Below are positions 28,248 through 38,675 of a DNA stretch of 64,000 bases, in pieces. The position numbers and the translations under genes are program-made. The stretch is from the NCBI GenBank assembly GCA_021201135.1, contig JAJQGT010000009.1:174715-238714 (forward strand), written 5' to 3'. The notes under the pieces are model-generated. The model did not search any database, had not been told where the DNA came from, and was given only the letters and a program-made list of their open reading frames with translations. The first letter of the stretch is position 1. Every line of letters begins with the position of its first letter. The DNA is from Oscillospiraceae bacterium. Its GTDB lineage: Bacteria > Bacillota > Clostridia > Oscillospirales > Ruminococcaceae.

Positions 28248-29618
28248 TCAGAACTGAATCTTCTTCTGGATTCTTCTCATCAGGAAGAATGCGATTATGA
28301 CCGTGACGAGCTCCGCAAACGGGAATGTGAGCCAGACGACCCAGTTAAGCCCGGTTGCCTTGACGACCTGTGTCAATCCCCAAGCGACGGGAAGGACGAA
28401 GATAAGCTGTCTGCAAACGGAAACGACCAACGATTCCGTTCCGCCGTTAAGTGCCTGGAACACCCCCTGAAAAGCGACGTTTGCACCGGCAAGAATGAAA
28501 CTGATGCCGATCACACGCATAGCTCCGATGCAGAGCTGCTGGGTCTCGCCGGAAAGTCCGAATATGCTTGAAAGCGGGTTCGCAAGGAGCTCAACAATAA
28601 GGGTTCCGATGAGCATGATTACAGCTGTATAGAGCATGCCGTATTTGATGCCATCCTTGATACGCTTCTTGTCGTTCATACCATAGCTGTAGGAAACGAC
28701 AGGCGTGATTGCGTCACGAAGTCCGAACGCCGCAAAGAGGATGAACTGCTGAATCTTGTAGAAGAGACCGTATGCGGTTACCATCTGCTCACTTATCTGG
28801 ACGAGAATTACGTTCAGCGCATAGGTCATAAGCGACATGAGCGCCTGTGCGATGATTGCGGGAAGTCCGATTGTATAGATGCCCTTGATAATCTGCCACG
28901 ACGGCTTCATATAGCGTACACTCTTCGAGAGGTCTTTGTTCACCTTCAGGTGGAATATAAGCGCCAGTGCGAACGATACGAGCTGACCGATTACGGTTGC
29001 GTATGCGGCACCCTGAACTCCGAACTCCGGGAGACCGAGAAGACCGTAAATCAGTATAGGGTCCATGATGATGTTTGTGATGGCTCCCGCAACCTGAGCG
29101 ATTGTTGAATAGAGAGCTTTGCCGGTTGCCTGCAAGAGCTTTTCCAGAATCGAATAGAAGACGATGCCCATCGACATTGTACAGCAAATCTGTAAGTAGG
29201 AAACCGCCATTTCGTAAATTTCCGGGTTGTCTGTCTGGGTTCCGATGTAGAACTTAACGCCGAACAGTCCGAATAAGAGGAACACGACGTAGATTACACA
29301 TCCCAGAAACAGGGCGTTTCCGGCAACCTCGCTCGCCCTCTCCTTGTTGCCCTGTCCCAGGCATCTTGCCGCAAGGGCGTTTACGCCGACGCCGGTTCCG
29401 ACACCGATTGCAACCATGAGCATCTGCATCGGGAATGCAAGTGTAAGAGCATTGAGAGCCTGCTCGCCGCTTTCTGCCATATTCGAGACGAATGCGCTGT
29501 CAACGATGTTATAGAGTGCCTGAAGCATCATCGACAGAATCATCGGTATGCCCATCGACAGCATAAGCTTCGGCACAGGCATAGTCGCCATCTTGTTTGT
29601 TTGAACTTTTTCTTCCAT
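28248..29618 (-). CDS. MATE family efflux transporter
   Basis: 12-TM MATE pattern (LMLSMGIPMILSMMLQALYNIVDSAFVS). Confidence 0.93.
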   Translation of the reverse strand: MEEKVQTNKMATMPVPKLMLSMGIPMILSMMLQALYNIVDSAFVSNMAESGEQALNALTLAFPMQMLMVAIGVGTGVGVNALAARCLGQGNKERASEVAGNALFLGCVIYVVFLLFGLFGVKFYIGTQTDNPEIYEMAVSYLQICCTMSMGIVFYSILEKLLQATGKALYSTIAQVAGAITNIIMDPILIYGLLGLPEFGVQGAAYATVIGQLVSFALALIFHLKVNKDLSKSVRYMKPSWQIIKGIYTIGLPAIIAQALMSLMTYALNVILVQISEQMVTAYGLFYKIQQFILFAAFGLRDAITPVVSYSYGMNDKKRIKDGIKYGMLYTAVIMLIGTLIVELLANPLSSIFGLSGETQQLCIGAMRVIGISFILAGANVAFQGVFQALNGGTESLVVSVCRQLIFVLPVAWGLTQVVKATGLNWVVWLTFPFAELVTVIIAFFLMRRIQKKIQF

Positions 29619-29792
29619 ATAATCCTCCACTATGATAAATATATATTTTTACAAACAAAAAAGAGCCGCAAACAGCCGGATTTACGCCGTTTGCAACTCA
29701 CTGTGATTTTATTTTAGCATTTTCGCCCGTCTGTGTCAAGAGGCATTTTGCCCAAGAAAAACGAACCTACAGGGCTCAGAATTTGCCTGAAC

Positions 29793-30527
29793 TTAATACT
29801 CAACCGTTTCGTCGGTGGTTACGTTTCCGTCCTCGTCATATTCTTTTGTGGTTGTCTGGGTAAGACTGAGGGTTCCGTCATCCGAGATTGTATACTGCTC
29901 TTCATAGGTGCTCTCGGTGGAGCCGTCCGAATAGTAGGTCTGATAGCCGGTATAGTATGTCTTGACGCCGGTGTCGGTGTTTTCGACGTAGTTGTCCCAG
30001 ATAACTTTCGTGACGTTACTGTCGCTGTCAAGGCAAACGCAAGTGAAGTAAGAGGAATTTGCCGCCACCTGATAGTTTACTGTCGCACGGATGGGATAGA
30101 TTCCGACATACGCCTCATATCCGGTCAAGTCGCCGGTTTCCTCATCATAGTAAACCGCCAGAACTCCATCGGCATCCGAATAGCCGTTCTCCTCATCATA
30201 GCTAAGATACATATCAAGACCGATTTCGGAAACCGCACCGCTGTCCTCATTCTCAACATGATAGGATTCGGTGTAATAGTAATCGCCCAGGAGTGTGTAA
30301 TCGTCTCTTGAAAGATATGTGTCTCCGTCACTCAAGCCGAGGGACAGGTCGTCGCCGGAGCCGGCTTTGGTGCCTTCTTCCGAGGTCTCGGGGGTGTCGA
30401 TTGTGGCGTTGTCAGCGTCGGTCTCGCCATCGGTGGTCGAATTGTCTCCGCAACCCGAAAATGCGAAGAGCACCATGAGTGCCGTCAGAAGACAGGCAAA
30501 CATTCTTAAATTCTTGTTTTTCAGCAT
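29793..30527 (-). CDS. Hypothetical lipoprotein
   Basis: MLKNKNLRMFACLLTALMVLFAFSGCGD lipobox. Confidence 0.7.
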   Translation of the reverse strand: MLKNKNLRMFACLLTALMVLFAFSGCGDNSTTDGETDADNATIDTPETSEEGTKAGSGDDLSLGLSDGDTYLSRDDYTLLGDYYYTESYHVENEDSGAVSEIGLDMYLSYDEENGYSDADGVLAVYYDEETGDLTGYEAYVGIYPIRATVNYQVAANSSYFTCVCLDSDSNVTKVIWDNYVENTDTGVKTYYTGYQTYYSDGSTESTYEEQYTISDDGTLSLTQTTTKEYDEDGNVTTDETVEY

Positions 30528-30582
30528 AAAAGCCTCCGTAAATATTTTTATTTTTCCTTTTCGTAAGGGTTATTATTCAAGC

Positions 30583-30935
30583 TCTGCGACCAAGCCTGTA
30601 AGCCGAGTTCTGTCGTGTACGGCAATCTATCTAGACTCTTCGTCGCCGAAGAGTTCAAGCCACCTATTACAAAATACCCGCCGAGCAGACGTTGATATTT
30701 CGTTCCAAACGGTGTTGCATCAAACAGGGTTTACATGGCAACGTGGTCTCCCACGCTCCGGTGAGCTCTTGCCTCGCCTTTCCATCCTTACCGATTTGAA
30801 ATCGGCGGTTTATTTCTGTTGCACTTTCCCTAAGGTCGCCCTCGGCTGACGTTATCAGCTGTTTTGCTCTGTGATGCTCGGACTTTCCTCATCCGACATA
30901 AAAATGTCGTCCGCTGCCGTATAGCTTACTCGCAG
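30583..30935 (-). ncRNA. rnpB: RNase P RNA, class A
   Basis: Reverse strand GAGGAAAGTCCGAGC..., ...ACAGAACTCGGCTTACAGGCTTGGTCGCAG conserved cores. Confidence 0.95.
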
Positions 30936-31033
30936 ACTGATATATTTTACAATGTAATTGCGAAAAAGTCAACCCTGCCAATAATATTTTTCATATATTC
31001 GCTTTCGTTTTTCAGCTTACTGTCACAATGGGC

Positions 31034-31062
31034 TTGAAAAATGTTGTGAAATGAGTTATAAT
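31034..31062 (+). promoter_or_regulatory. Promoter (TTGAAA-17-TATAAT) upstream of pullulanase
   Basis: Direct motif match. Confidence 0.7.
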
Positions 31063-31121
31063 ACAAGTTGACTGTCGTCACCACAAGTTGACGAACTCAA
31101 CTTCACTACTGGGGGAATATC

Positions 31122-33005
31122 ATGGATTCCAAAAAGGCAGAATATATTGATTCGAATTTCAAGTACGACGGAGTGCTGGGCGTTACGGTTTCGGATGCCG
31201 AAACCGAGTTCGCCGTTTGGGCTCCCGAAGCGGAAGCTGTTTCCGTCTGTTTATATAAGCATAACGAGGACGAGCACCCATATTTGTCCGTTCCTATGCT
31301 GAAAAGCGAGCTTGGTGTGTGGAGATACAATCACTCCGGGTCGCTCTATGGCGTTTTCTATACCTATAAATATACCTACGGTGGCAAGACCACCGAGGGC
31401 GTCGACCCCTATGCGAGAGCCGCAGGAGTCAACGGCGACAAGGGCTGTATCATCGACCCGTCAACCCTCAATCCCGAGGGCTGGGAGGATTCCGGATATG
31501 TCACCCTAAAGTCAAACACCGACGCTATCATCTATGAGGTCAGCGTGAGAGACTTCTCGGTCGACGAATCGAGCGGAATCGAGCCCATTCTTCGGGGCAA
31601 GTTCCCGGCGTTCACGGTTGAAAACAGCTCCACTCACGGCGGCGAGCCCACATGCTTGAGTCACATAAAAGACCTCGGCGTCACCCACGTTCAGCTCATG
31701 CCGGTGTTCGACTTTGACCGCCTCGATGAGGCACACCCCGAAAAGTCATATAACTGGGGCTACGATCCGGAAAACTACAACGTCCCCGAGGGCTCCTATT
31801 CCACGAACCCGTTCGACCCGTCCATGAGAATCAAGGAATACAAAGAGCTTGTTATGGCTCTTCACCGTAACGGCATCGGCGTTGTCATGGACGTTGTTTA
31901 TAACCACACGTTCAAGTCGTTCGGCTCGCATCTCAGCAACTCATATCCTGGATATTACTACAGATACCGGGGCTCCAAGCTCTCGAACGGCTCAGGATGC
32001 GGAAACGAGATTGCATCCGAAAGAGCGATGGTCAGAAAATACATCGTCGACTCGGTCGTCTACTGGGCGACGGAATATAAAATCGACGGCTTCCGGTTCG
32101 ACCTGATGGCGTGCCTCGACATCGACACGATAAACGAGATTTCCGAGCGACTGACCGAAATCAACCCGAACGTAATTCTCTATGGCGAAGGCTGGACGGG
32201 CGGAGACTCAGCACTCGAGGGCGAGAAATCCGCAAACAAATACAATTCCTATATGACGCCCTATGCCGCCTATTTCAACGACAACTATCGCGACGCCATC
32301 AAAGGTGGAACCTTCGTCGACAAGGCGACCGGCTATATCAGCGGCAACTTCCACTTAAGGCAGTCGGTGGCGGACGGGCTCCTCGGCAAGCAGGACTGGA
32401 ACTGCAACCCATGCCAGATAGTTAACTATGTTGAGGCTCACGACAACCTCACGCTCTGGGACAAGCTCACCGTCTCGAGCAGTGCTCACGAGCTTGACCG
32501 CCACAAGATGGCAAGGCTTGCGGCGGCTCTGGTCTTTCTGGCGCAGGGAATCCCCTTCATTCAGGCGGGGCAGGAATTCCTCCGCTCAAAGCCTCTCGGC
32601 AACGGCGACTATGACCGCAACAGCTACCGTTCGCCCGACAGCGTCAACTCTTTGAAATGGTGGTCTATTGCCGAGAACAAGCTGACGGTCGACTACTACA
32701 AGGGGCTCGTCGCCTTCAGAAAGGCGCATCGCCTGCTGAGGCTTTCGCTTCGGACCGAGATTATTTCACATTCGGAAACCCTCCCCTCACCCGACGGCAC
32801 AATCTGCATCCACCTCTTCGACGAGAACGAGGAGCTATTGCTACTCGTAAACCCGATTCCGAGGGCAAAGATGATCGGTCTCCCCGACGGCGAATGGCAG
32901 TTGCATATCACGGACATAAAAGCATCCCTCACACCGCTCGCAACCTATTGCGAAGGCGTATTCGTCCCGCCGATTTCGGCGATGGTGCTGAGGAAAGTTA
33001 AATAA
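31122..33005 (+). CDS. pulA: Type I pullulanase
   Basis: GH13 motifs DVVYNHTF, GFRFDLMACLD; YNWGYDPENYNVPEGSYS. Confidence 0.93.
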   Translation: MDSKKAEYIDSNFKYDGVLGVTVSDAETEFAVWAPEAEAVSVCLYKHNEDEHPYLSVPMLKSELGVWRYNHSGSLYGVFYTYKYTYGGKTTEGVDPYARAAGVNGDKGCIIDPSTLNPEGWEDSGYVTLKSNTDAIIYEVSVRDFSVDESSGIEPILRGKFPAFTVENSSTHGGEPTCLSHIKDLGVTHVQLMPVFDFDRLDEAHPEKSYNWGYDPENYNVPEGSYSTNPFDPSMRIKEYKELVMALHRNGIGVVMDVVYNHTFKSFGSHLSNSYPGYYYRYRGSKLSNGSGCGNEIASERAMVRKYIVDSVVYWATEYKIDGFRFDLMACLDIDTINEISERLTEINPNVILYGEGWTGGDSALEGEKSANKYNSYMTPYAAYFNDNYRDAIKGGTFVDKATGYISGNFHLRQSVADGLLGKQDWNCNPCQIVNYVEAHDNLTLWDKLTVSSSAHELDRHKMARLAAALVFLAQGIPFIQAGQEFLRSKPLGNGDYDRNSYRSPDSVNSLKWWSIAENKLTVDYYKGLVAFRKAHRLLRLSLRTEIISHSETLPSPDGTICIHLFDENEELLLLVNPIPRAKMIGLPDGEWQLHITDIKASLTPLATYCEGVFVPPISAMVLRKVK

Positions 33006-33021
33006 AGAAGGAAGCATAATT

Positions 33022-34419
33022 ATGGACAACACTAAAGAAAAGCTTTTCTCCTACATCGACACCCTTGAGGGCGAGATGATTGAGACTTTGTCGGAGCTGA
33101 TTTCATTCCCGAGCTATCAGCAGGAACCGGCTGAGGGCGCACCGTTTGGGGTTCCCGTTCGGGAGTGCCTTGACCATGCTCTGGCGGTCTGCGAGAGCTT
33201 CGGGATGAAGACCAAAAACTTCGACGGCTATGCCGGCACGGCTACTTTCACGGAAGGCGAGCCCGAGCTCGGAATCCTGGCGCACCTTGACGTCGTCCCC
33301 GAGGGGACGGGCTGGACAAGCGATCCGTACACCGCAAGGATCGAGGGTGGTAAGCTCTATGGCAGAGGTGCAATCGACGACAAGGGTCCGGCGGTATCGG
33401 TTATCTATGCGATGAAGGCGCTGAAGGATTTGAATATCCCTCTCAAAAAGGGCGTTCGCCTTATCTTAGGCACCAACGAGGAGAACGGTTCCGGTTGCAT
33501 GAGGTACTACTTCTCGAAGGAAAAGCCCACCAAGTACTCCTTCACGCCCGACGGCAACTATCCCGTCATCAACATCGAAAAGGGCATGATTCGCGGCGCA
33601 TTTGAGTGCGAGATTCCCGTCGGCGAAGGCAGAACCCTCGTGGAGTTCCACGGCGGCAAGATTATCAACGCCGTTCCGGAGATAGCCTCTGCGGTTATAA
33701 AGGGCGTCGGCGCAGACGAAATCTCGAAGGCTGTGGCAGAGCTTAATTCCGAAGTCGGCTTTACTGCTACGGAAAACGGCGACAGCATCACTATCGAAGC
33801 CCACGGCAAGAGCGCTCATGCCTCGATGCCGTCGATGGGCAAGAACTCGGTTACCGCATTGCTTGAGCTTCTCAATAAGCTTAATCTCGGCGGCGAAATC
33901 GGCGGAAAGATTAAATCCCTCTGTGAGCTCTTCCCCTACGGTGAGACCAACGGCAAGAGCATCGGCATCGACTTCAAGGACGAGCAGTCGGGCGAGCTGA
34001 CATGCTTACTTAGTATCTTAGATTATGAAAACGGTAGCTTACACGGCTGTAACGATATCAGGCTTCCCGTAAGCTTTACGGTCAAGAATATTCTGGACGT
34101 TTACAAGCCCGCTCTCGAAGCGAAGGGCTTCTCGACCCGTGACAGCATGGGTATGGAGCCGCACTATGTCCCGTCGGACAGCCCGTTCGTCAAGACGCTT
34201 CTCGGCGTTTACGAAGAGGTCACCGGCGAAAAGGGCGAGTGCATCGCAATCGGCGGCGGCACCTATGTCCATGATATAGAAGGCGGAGTTGCCTTCGGAG
34301 CGGAAATTATGGGCGAGGACAACCACATGCACTCGGCGGACGAATCAATAAAGATTTCTCAGCTTGTCCTCAACGCAAAGATGTTCGCTCTCGCCATTTT
34401 ACGCGTCTGCGAGGCATAG
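33022..34419 (+). CDS. pepV: Dipeptidase PepV / Sapep family metallopeptidase
   Basis: LAHLDVVPEGTGW, GRGAIDDKGP, GTNEENGSGC. Confidence 0.88.
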   Translation: MDNTKEKLFSYIDTLEGEMIETLSELISFPSYQQEPAEGAPFGVPVRECLDHALAVCESFGMKTKNFDGYAGTATFTEGEPELGILAHLDVVPEGTGWTSDPYTARIEGGKLYGRGAIDDKGPAVSVIYAMKALKDLNIPLKKGVRLILGTNEENGSGCMRYYFSKEKPTKYSFTPDGNYPVINIEKGMIRGAFECEIPVGEGRTLVEFHGGKIINAVPEIASAVIKGVGADEISKAVAELNSEVGFTATENGDSITIEAHGKSAHASMPSMGKNSVTALLELLNKLNLGGEIGGKIKSLCELFPYGETNGKSIGIDFKDEQSGELTCLLSILDYENGSLHGCNDIRLPVSFTVKNILDVYKPALEAKGFSTRDSMGMEPHYVPSDSPFVKTLLGVYEEVTGEKGECIAIGGGTYVHDIEGGVAFGAEIMGEDNHMHSADESIKISQLVLNAKMFALAILRVCEA

Positions 34420-34506
34420 CCTCGCATCCGCGGGAAATAAGTTTCTTTGAAACTTATTTCCATACAAACAAACTTCGCGAAAAATTTACATGAAAGGAGG
34501 TAAACT

Positions 34507-35268
34507 TTGAGTATCTTTAAGAAAAGAAAAACGGCAATAGCATTTGTGGACTATGAATATTGGTTTTATACCTATCAGAATTTTTACAGCATTGACACCG
34601 ACCCGCTTTCGTGGCGGAAGGAGCTTGAGCGCGACTATGACCTCAAGGACGTTATGGTATTCGGCGATTTTTCGGAGCCGAATATAAGCTCGGAGCTCCC
34701 GAGGCTCAGAACGATTACCAACACAATAGTTGAGACCGGCAACACCGATTCTCACCGCAAAAAGGACATGACCGACTTTATCATGCTCGACTATATTTAC
34801 CAGACGGTAAACCACCGCAAAAACGTCGACGCAATCATTATTTTCACCGGTGACGGACATTTTCAGTCGGTTGTGAAATACATAAGTCAGACTCTGAAAA
34901 AGACGGCGGTCGTATACGGTATCAAGGGTTCATTCTCGCGTCAGCTGCAGCTTGCGGCGACAAAGGTCGTCACTCTCCCCGCAGAGGACGTGCTTCAGAA
35001 GAGCTACAGCATGATGATTATTTCTAATTTCGCCCGCATTGCCAACAGGCCGAATGTCGTCCCCACATTCAGAACCGTCATCTCGGCGGTTTCACAGAAA
35101 AACGGCGTCCCCGAGGAAAGCATCAGAGACGCGCTTCAGAAGCTCATGGAAGACGGCTACGTCTGCCAGATAACCCAGCCGATGAAGTCAAGACAAGGCA
35201 TGAGGAATGTCAAGGTTGTCGTGCCGGTGTGGGATAAATTAATTCGAGACGGGTACTGGAATGAGTGA
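34507..35268 (+). CDS. NYN domain-containing (LabA/DUF88-like) protein, TTG start
   Basis: AIAFVDYEYWF..., KKDMTDFIMLDYIY, IIIFTGDGHFQSVVKY; RBS AAAGGAGG. Confidence 0.82.
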   Translation: MSIFKKRKTAIAFVDYEYWFYTYQNFYSIDTDPLSWRKELERDYDLKDVMVFGDFSEPNISSELPRLRTITNTIVETGNTDSHRKKDMTDFIMLDYIYQTVNHRKNVDAIIIFTGDGHFQSVVKYISQTLKKTAVVYGIKGSFSRQLQLAATKVVTLPAEDVLQKSYSMMIISNFARIANRPNVVPTFRTVISAVSQKNGVPEESIRDALQKLMEDGYVCQITQPMKSRQGMRNVKVVVPVWDKLIRDGYWNE

Positions 35269-35283
35269 TTCAGGAGGATCAGA

Positions 35284-35559
35284 ATGAAGCAATGTATGGA
35301 TTCCGAAAACCTGCACCGCAGACTAAAAAAAATTATCGGGCAGGTCGAGGCTATTGACAGGATGATTGACGAAGATATCCCCTGCGAGGACATCTTAGCC
35401 CAGATTAACGCCGCAAAGTCAGCACTTCACGGTTGCGGCAAGGTCGTCCTCGAAGGTCACATCAACCACTGCGTTCGTGACGGCATAGAGCACGGCGACG
35501 CCGACAAGACTATCGCGGATTTTACGAAGGCTGTCGAAAGATTTGCGAATATGGGGTAA
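35284..35559 (+). CDS. CsoR/FrmR-type metal-sensing repressor
   Basis: LKKIIGQVEAIDRMIDEDIPCEDILAQINAAKSAL...H-x3-C motif (EGHINHC). Confidence 0.9.
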   Translation: MKQCMDSENLHRRLKKIIGQVEAIDRMIDEDIPCEDILAQINAAKSALHGCGKVVLEGHINHCVRDGIEHGDADKTIADFTKAVERFANMG

Positions 35560-35604
35560 ACCCGGAATATCACCGCCCAATTTCGGGCGGTTTTATTTTG
35601 CCTC

Positions 35605-35660
35605 TTGACAACCTATACCCCTATGAGTATAATATAAGCTATAGATACCCGTATGGGTAT
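35605..35660 (+). promoter_or_regulatory. CsoR-type operator/promoter: TTGACA-17-TATAAT with ATACCCCTATGAGTAT in the spacer and ATACCCGTATGGGTAT downstream
   Basis: Two G-tract-type inverted repeats (35615-35630, 35645-35660), one within the core promoter. Confidence 0.8.
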
Positions 35661-35684
35661 AGTTTTGATACAAAGAGGTGCTTT

Positions 35685-37559
35685 ATGATTAAAAATGCTA
35701 TGAAGAAGCTTGAATCGGCGCTCGCTATCGGCGGAACAAAGAAGGATATCGCACTGTTAGCGGTTTCGGGAGTGTCTCTTATACTGAGTCTTATCGGGCT
35801 TCCCCTGCCGTTTGACATTGCTTGGGTGGCAATAATCCTTTGTGGGATTCCGATAATTCTTGAAGCGATAATCGGTTTGGTAACCGAGTTCGACATCAAG
35901 GCGGATGTTCTCGTGTCGCTCGCTCTTGTCGCTTCCGTTCTCATCGGAGAGACCTTTGCGGCGGGAGAGGTCGCATTTATCATGCAGTTGGGCGGGCTTC
36001 TTGAGGAGCTCACCGTTGCAAAGGCAAGAGCCGGAATTGAGCGACTCGTCAAGCTCACTCCGCAGACGGCAAGGGTTATTTCGGACGATTCCGAGCGGAT
36101 AATTCCCGCCGAAAAGGTTTCGGTCGATGATATTCTGAGAGTACTGCCCGGGGAAACGGTTCCCGTCGACGGAGTCATCATCTCGGGGCAAACCTCGATA
36201 AATCAGGCTGTTATGACCGGCGAATCGCTTCCCGTAGACAAGACAGTGGGCGATGAGGTCTCGAGCGGAACTGTCAACCAGTTCGGGGCGTTCGACATGA
36301 AAGCCACAAAAGTCGGTTCGGACAGTTCGATTCAACGGCTTATACGACTTGTGCAGTCAGCCGACGCCGGAAAGGCGAAGATTGTCGGACTCGCCGACCG
36401 GTGGGCGACATGGATTGTCGTTATAGCACTCGTGAGTGCGGCTCTGACCTGGGCGATAAGCGGAGAAATTCTGAGAGCGGTTACAATACTTGTCGTCTTC
36501 TGCCCGTGCGCTCTTGTCCTGGCGACGCCAACGGCAATCATGGCGGCAATCGGCAACGCCACCAAGCACGGTTTCTTGGTCAAAGAGGGCGATGCCCTCG
36601 AACGGCTCGCCGATGTCACCGTTGCGACTTTTGACAAGACCGGAACTCTCACCTACGGCACGCCGACCGTTTCGGCTTCGGAAAGCCTTCGGGAGGGCTA
36701 CTCTGACGAAGATATTCTCAGGCTCTGCGCCTCTGCGGAGCAGATGTCCGAGCATCCCTTGGGAAAGGCAATCGTGAACTCATATGGTGGCGAGCTTCCC
36801 GCCTGCGAAGATTTTTCGATGCTTCCGGGTCGGGGCGTTCAAGCCGAAGTGAACGGGCAGAGAATTCTTGCCGGTAACAAGGAAATGCTCACCGAGGCAA
36901 ATATAAATCTTAACGAAACCGCAACCGCCGAAGCCGAAAAGTATCTCAAAACCGGCTGTACGGTCATTTATGTCGCAAATGAGATTGAAATTATCGGGCT
37001 CATAGCCCTTTCGGACACGGTTCGGGAAGAAAGCAAGAGCATGCTTGACAGTCTCAAGACCTTGGGTGTGGAACCGGTTCTCCTTACGGGCGACAACAAA
37101 AATACCGCCGAAGCGGTATCTCATAGTCTTGGAATAGACAAAGTATATTCCGAATGTCTGCCGGAGGACAAGCTCAGGATAATCAGCGAGCTTCAATCTG
37201 GCGGCGACAAGGTTCTCATGCTCGGCGACGGCGTGAACGACGCACCGTCACTCAAAAAAGCCGATGTCGGGATTGCGATGGGAGGCATCGGGAGCGACAT
37301 TGCCGTCGATGCCGCCGACATAGCCCTCGTCGGCGACGACCTCTCGGAGCTTCCCCACCTCGTCGCCCTTTCGAAGCGGATGATGAAAACTATCAAACTG
37401 AATCTCACATTTTCGATGACTTTGAATGTCGTTGCAATAATCTTAGCCATCATCGGCACCCTTAGCCCCGTCGTCGGCGCGCTTGTCCATAATGCCGGGT
37501 CGGTGCTGGTTATTGTTAATTCTGCTCTTTTACTCGGTTTTTCTCCTCAAGCTTCGTAA
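35685..37559 (+). CDS. Heavy-metal translocating P1B-type ATPase (no N-terminal metal-binding domain)
   Basis: CPCALV, DKTGTLT, SEHPLGKAI, GDGVNDAP. Confidence 0.95.
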   Translation: MIKNAMKKLESALAIGGTKKDIALLAVSGVSLILSLIGLPLPFDIAWVAIILCGIPIILEAIIGLVTEFDIKADVLVSLALVASVLIGETFAAGEVAFIMQLGGLLEELTVAKARAGIERLVKLTPQTARVISDDSERIIPAEKVSVDDILRVLPGETVPVDGVIISGQTSINQAVMTGESLPVDKTVGDEVSSGTVNQFGAFDMKATKVGSDSSIQRLIRLVQSADAGKAKIVGLADRWATWIVVIALVSAALTWAISGEILRAVTILVVFCPCALVLATPTAIMAAIGNATKHGFLVKEGDALERLADVTVATFDKTGTLTYGTPTVSASESLREGYSDEDILRLCASAEQMSEHPLGKAIVNSYGGELPACEDFSMLPGRGVQAEVNGQRILAGNKEMLTEANINLNETATAEAEKYLKTGCTVIYVANEIEIIGLIALSDTVREESKSMLDSLKTLGVEPVLLTGDNKNTAEAVSHSLGIDKVYSECLPEDKLRIISELQSGGDKVLMLGDGVNDAPSLKKADVGIAMGGIGSDIAVDAADIALVGDDLSELPHLVALSKRMMKTIKLNLTFSMTLNVVAIILAIIGTLSPVVGALVHNAGSVLVIVNSALLLGFSPQAS

Positions 37560-37977
37560 TCAGATCAACCCTTCTCTGATGCCTTCCACCTTCAAATTCG
37601 GTGGTCAGGAACAGGTCGACGAGCTCGTTGGCGAGACCGGGTCCCACTACCCTGCCGCCGAGGCAGAGGGCGTTGGCGTCGTTATGGAGGCGGGTGTACT
37701 TCGCCGAGAAGGCGTCCGAGCAGGCGCAGGCACGGATGCCGTTAATCTTGTTCGCCGCTATCGAGATGCCGATGCCGGTGCCGCAAATGAGGATTGCTCT
37801 GTCGACGGTGCCGTTTACGATCTCCTTGCAGACCATCTCCGCCGCATCGGGATAATCAATCTTCTCCCCAACGGCGACGCCATAATCGATATAATCAACC
37901 CCGATTTCATCAAGGTGCTTCACAATCTCCATCTTGAGCTCCGCACCCGCATGGTCATTTCCGATTCCTATCTTCAT
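37516..37977 (-). CDS. rpiB: Ribose 5-phosphate isomerase B
   Basis: MKIGIGNDHAGAELK, CGTGIGISIAANKINGIRAC. Confidence 0.96.
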   Translation of the reverse strand: MKIGIGNDHAGAELKMEIVKHLDEIGVDYIDYGVAVGEKIDYPDAAEMVCKEIVNGTVDRAILICGTGIGISIAANKINGIRACACSDAFSAKYTRLHNDANALCLGGRVVGPGLANELVDLFLTTEFEGGRHQRRVDLITKLEEKNRVKEQN

Positions 37978-37982
37978 AATAA

Positions 37983-38675
37983 TCACCTTTCTTGTAAGTC
38001 TTTTTCTGCCTTAGTAATCTGCAAATATCTGACCCGTAAATCTTCCGCACTCCCCGCTTCGTCAAGATGCCCAAGTGCCGCGGAAATTACGCCGGTTGCC
38101 TGTTGGAGGCGGTTTTGGACGGGGGCGAGGCGCACACGGTCTTCCTCCGCGAAGAGCTTCGCCTTTATGTCCTCGGCGCAGTCGCCGGTAAGGATGATGT
38201 CGCCCGGGGTCTTGTCCGCAAGCTCCTTCACGGCATCATAGCCGGTCACGTCGTCGGGTTGGACTGCCGTCAGCTTCTCTCCGTCAGAAGAATACGCTCC
38301 GAAATAGACCACCTCGGGGCGGGCTTTCATCAGCGAGAAGATCGTGCCCTTCGCCGCTTCGGAATTTGCCGCAAGGGCTTCGAGGGTCGAGATTCCGACG
38401 CACCTGCCGCCCGTGGCGCAAAGCCCCTTCACAAGTGCAACGCCGATTCGGAGTCCCGTATAGGACCCGGGACCGTTCGAGACGGCTATCAAGTCTATGT
38501 CCGAAATCTCAAGCTCCGTATCGGATAGAAGCCGCTCTATGAACGGCAGGATTACCTGAGAATGTGTGAGTCTCGTATAGACGGTCGTCTGTCCGAGGAT
38601 GATTCCGTCACGATAAACGGCGCAGGAGGCGGTTTTGCCGGAGGTATCAATGCCCAATATTGTCAAATCTGTCAT
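37983..38675 (-). CDS. tsaB: tRNA threonylcarbamoyladenosine biosynthesis protein TsaB
   Basis: ILGIDTSGKTASCAV, VSNGPGSYTGLRIGV. Confidence 0.95.
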   Translation of the reverse strand: MTDLTILGIDTSGKTASCAVYRDGIILGQTTVYTRLTHSQVILPFIERLLSDTELEISDIDLIAVSNGPGSYTGLRIGVALVKGLCATGGRCVGISTLEALAANSEAAKGTIFSLMKARPEVVYFGAYSSDGEKLTAVQPDDVTGYDAVKELADKTPGDIILTGDCAEDIKAKLFAEEDRVRLAPVQNRLQQATGVISAALGHLDEAGSAEDLRVRYLQITKAEKDLQER

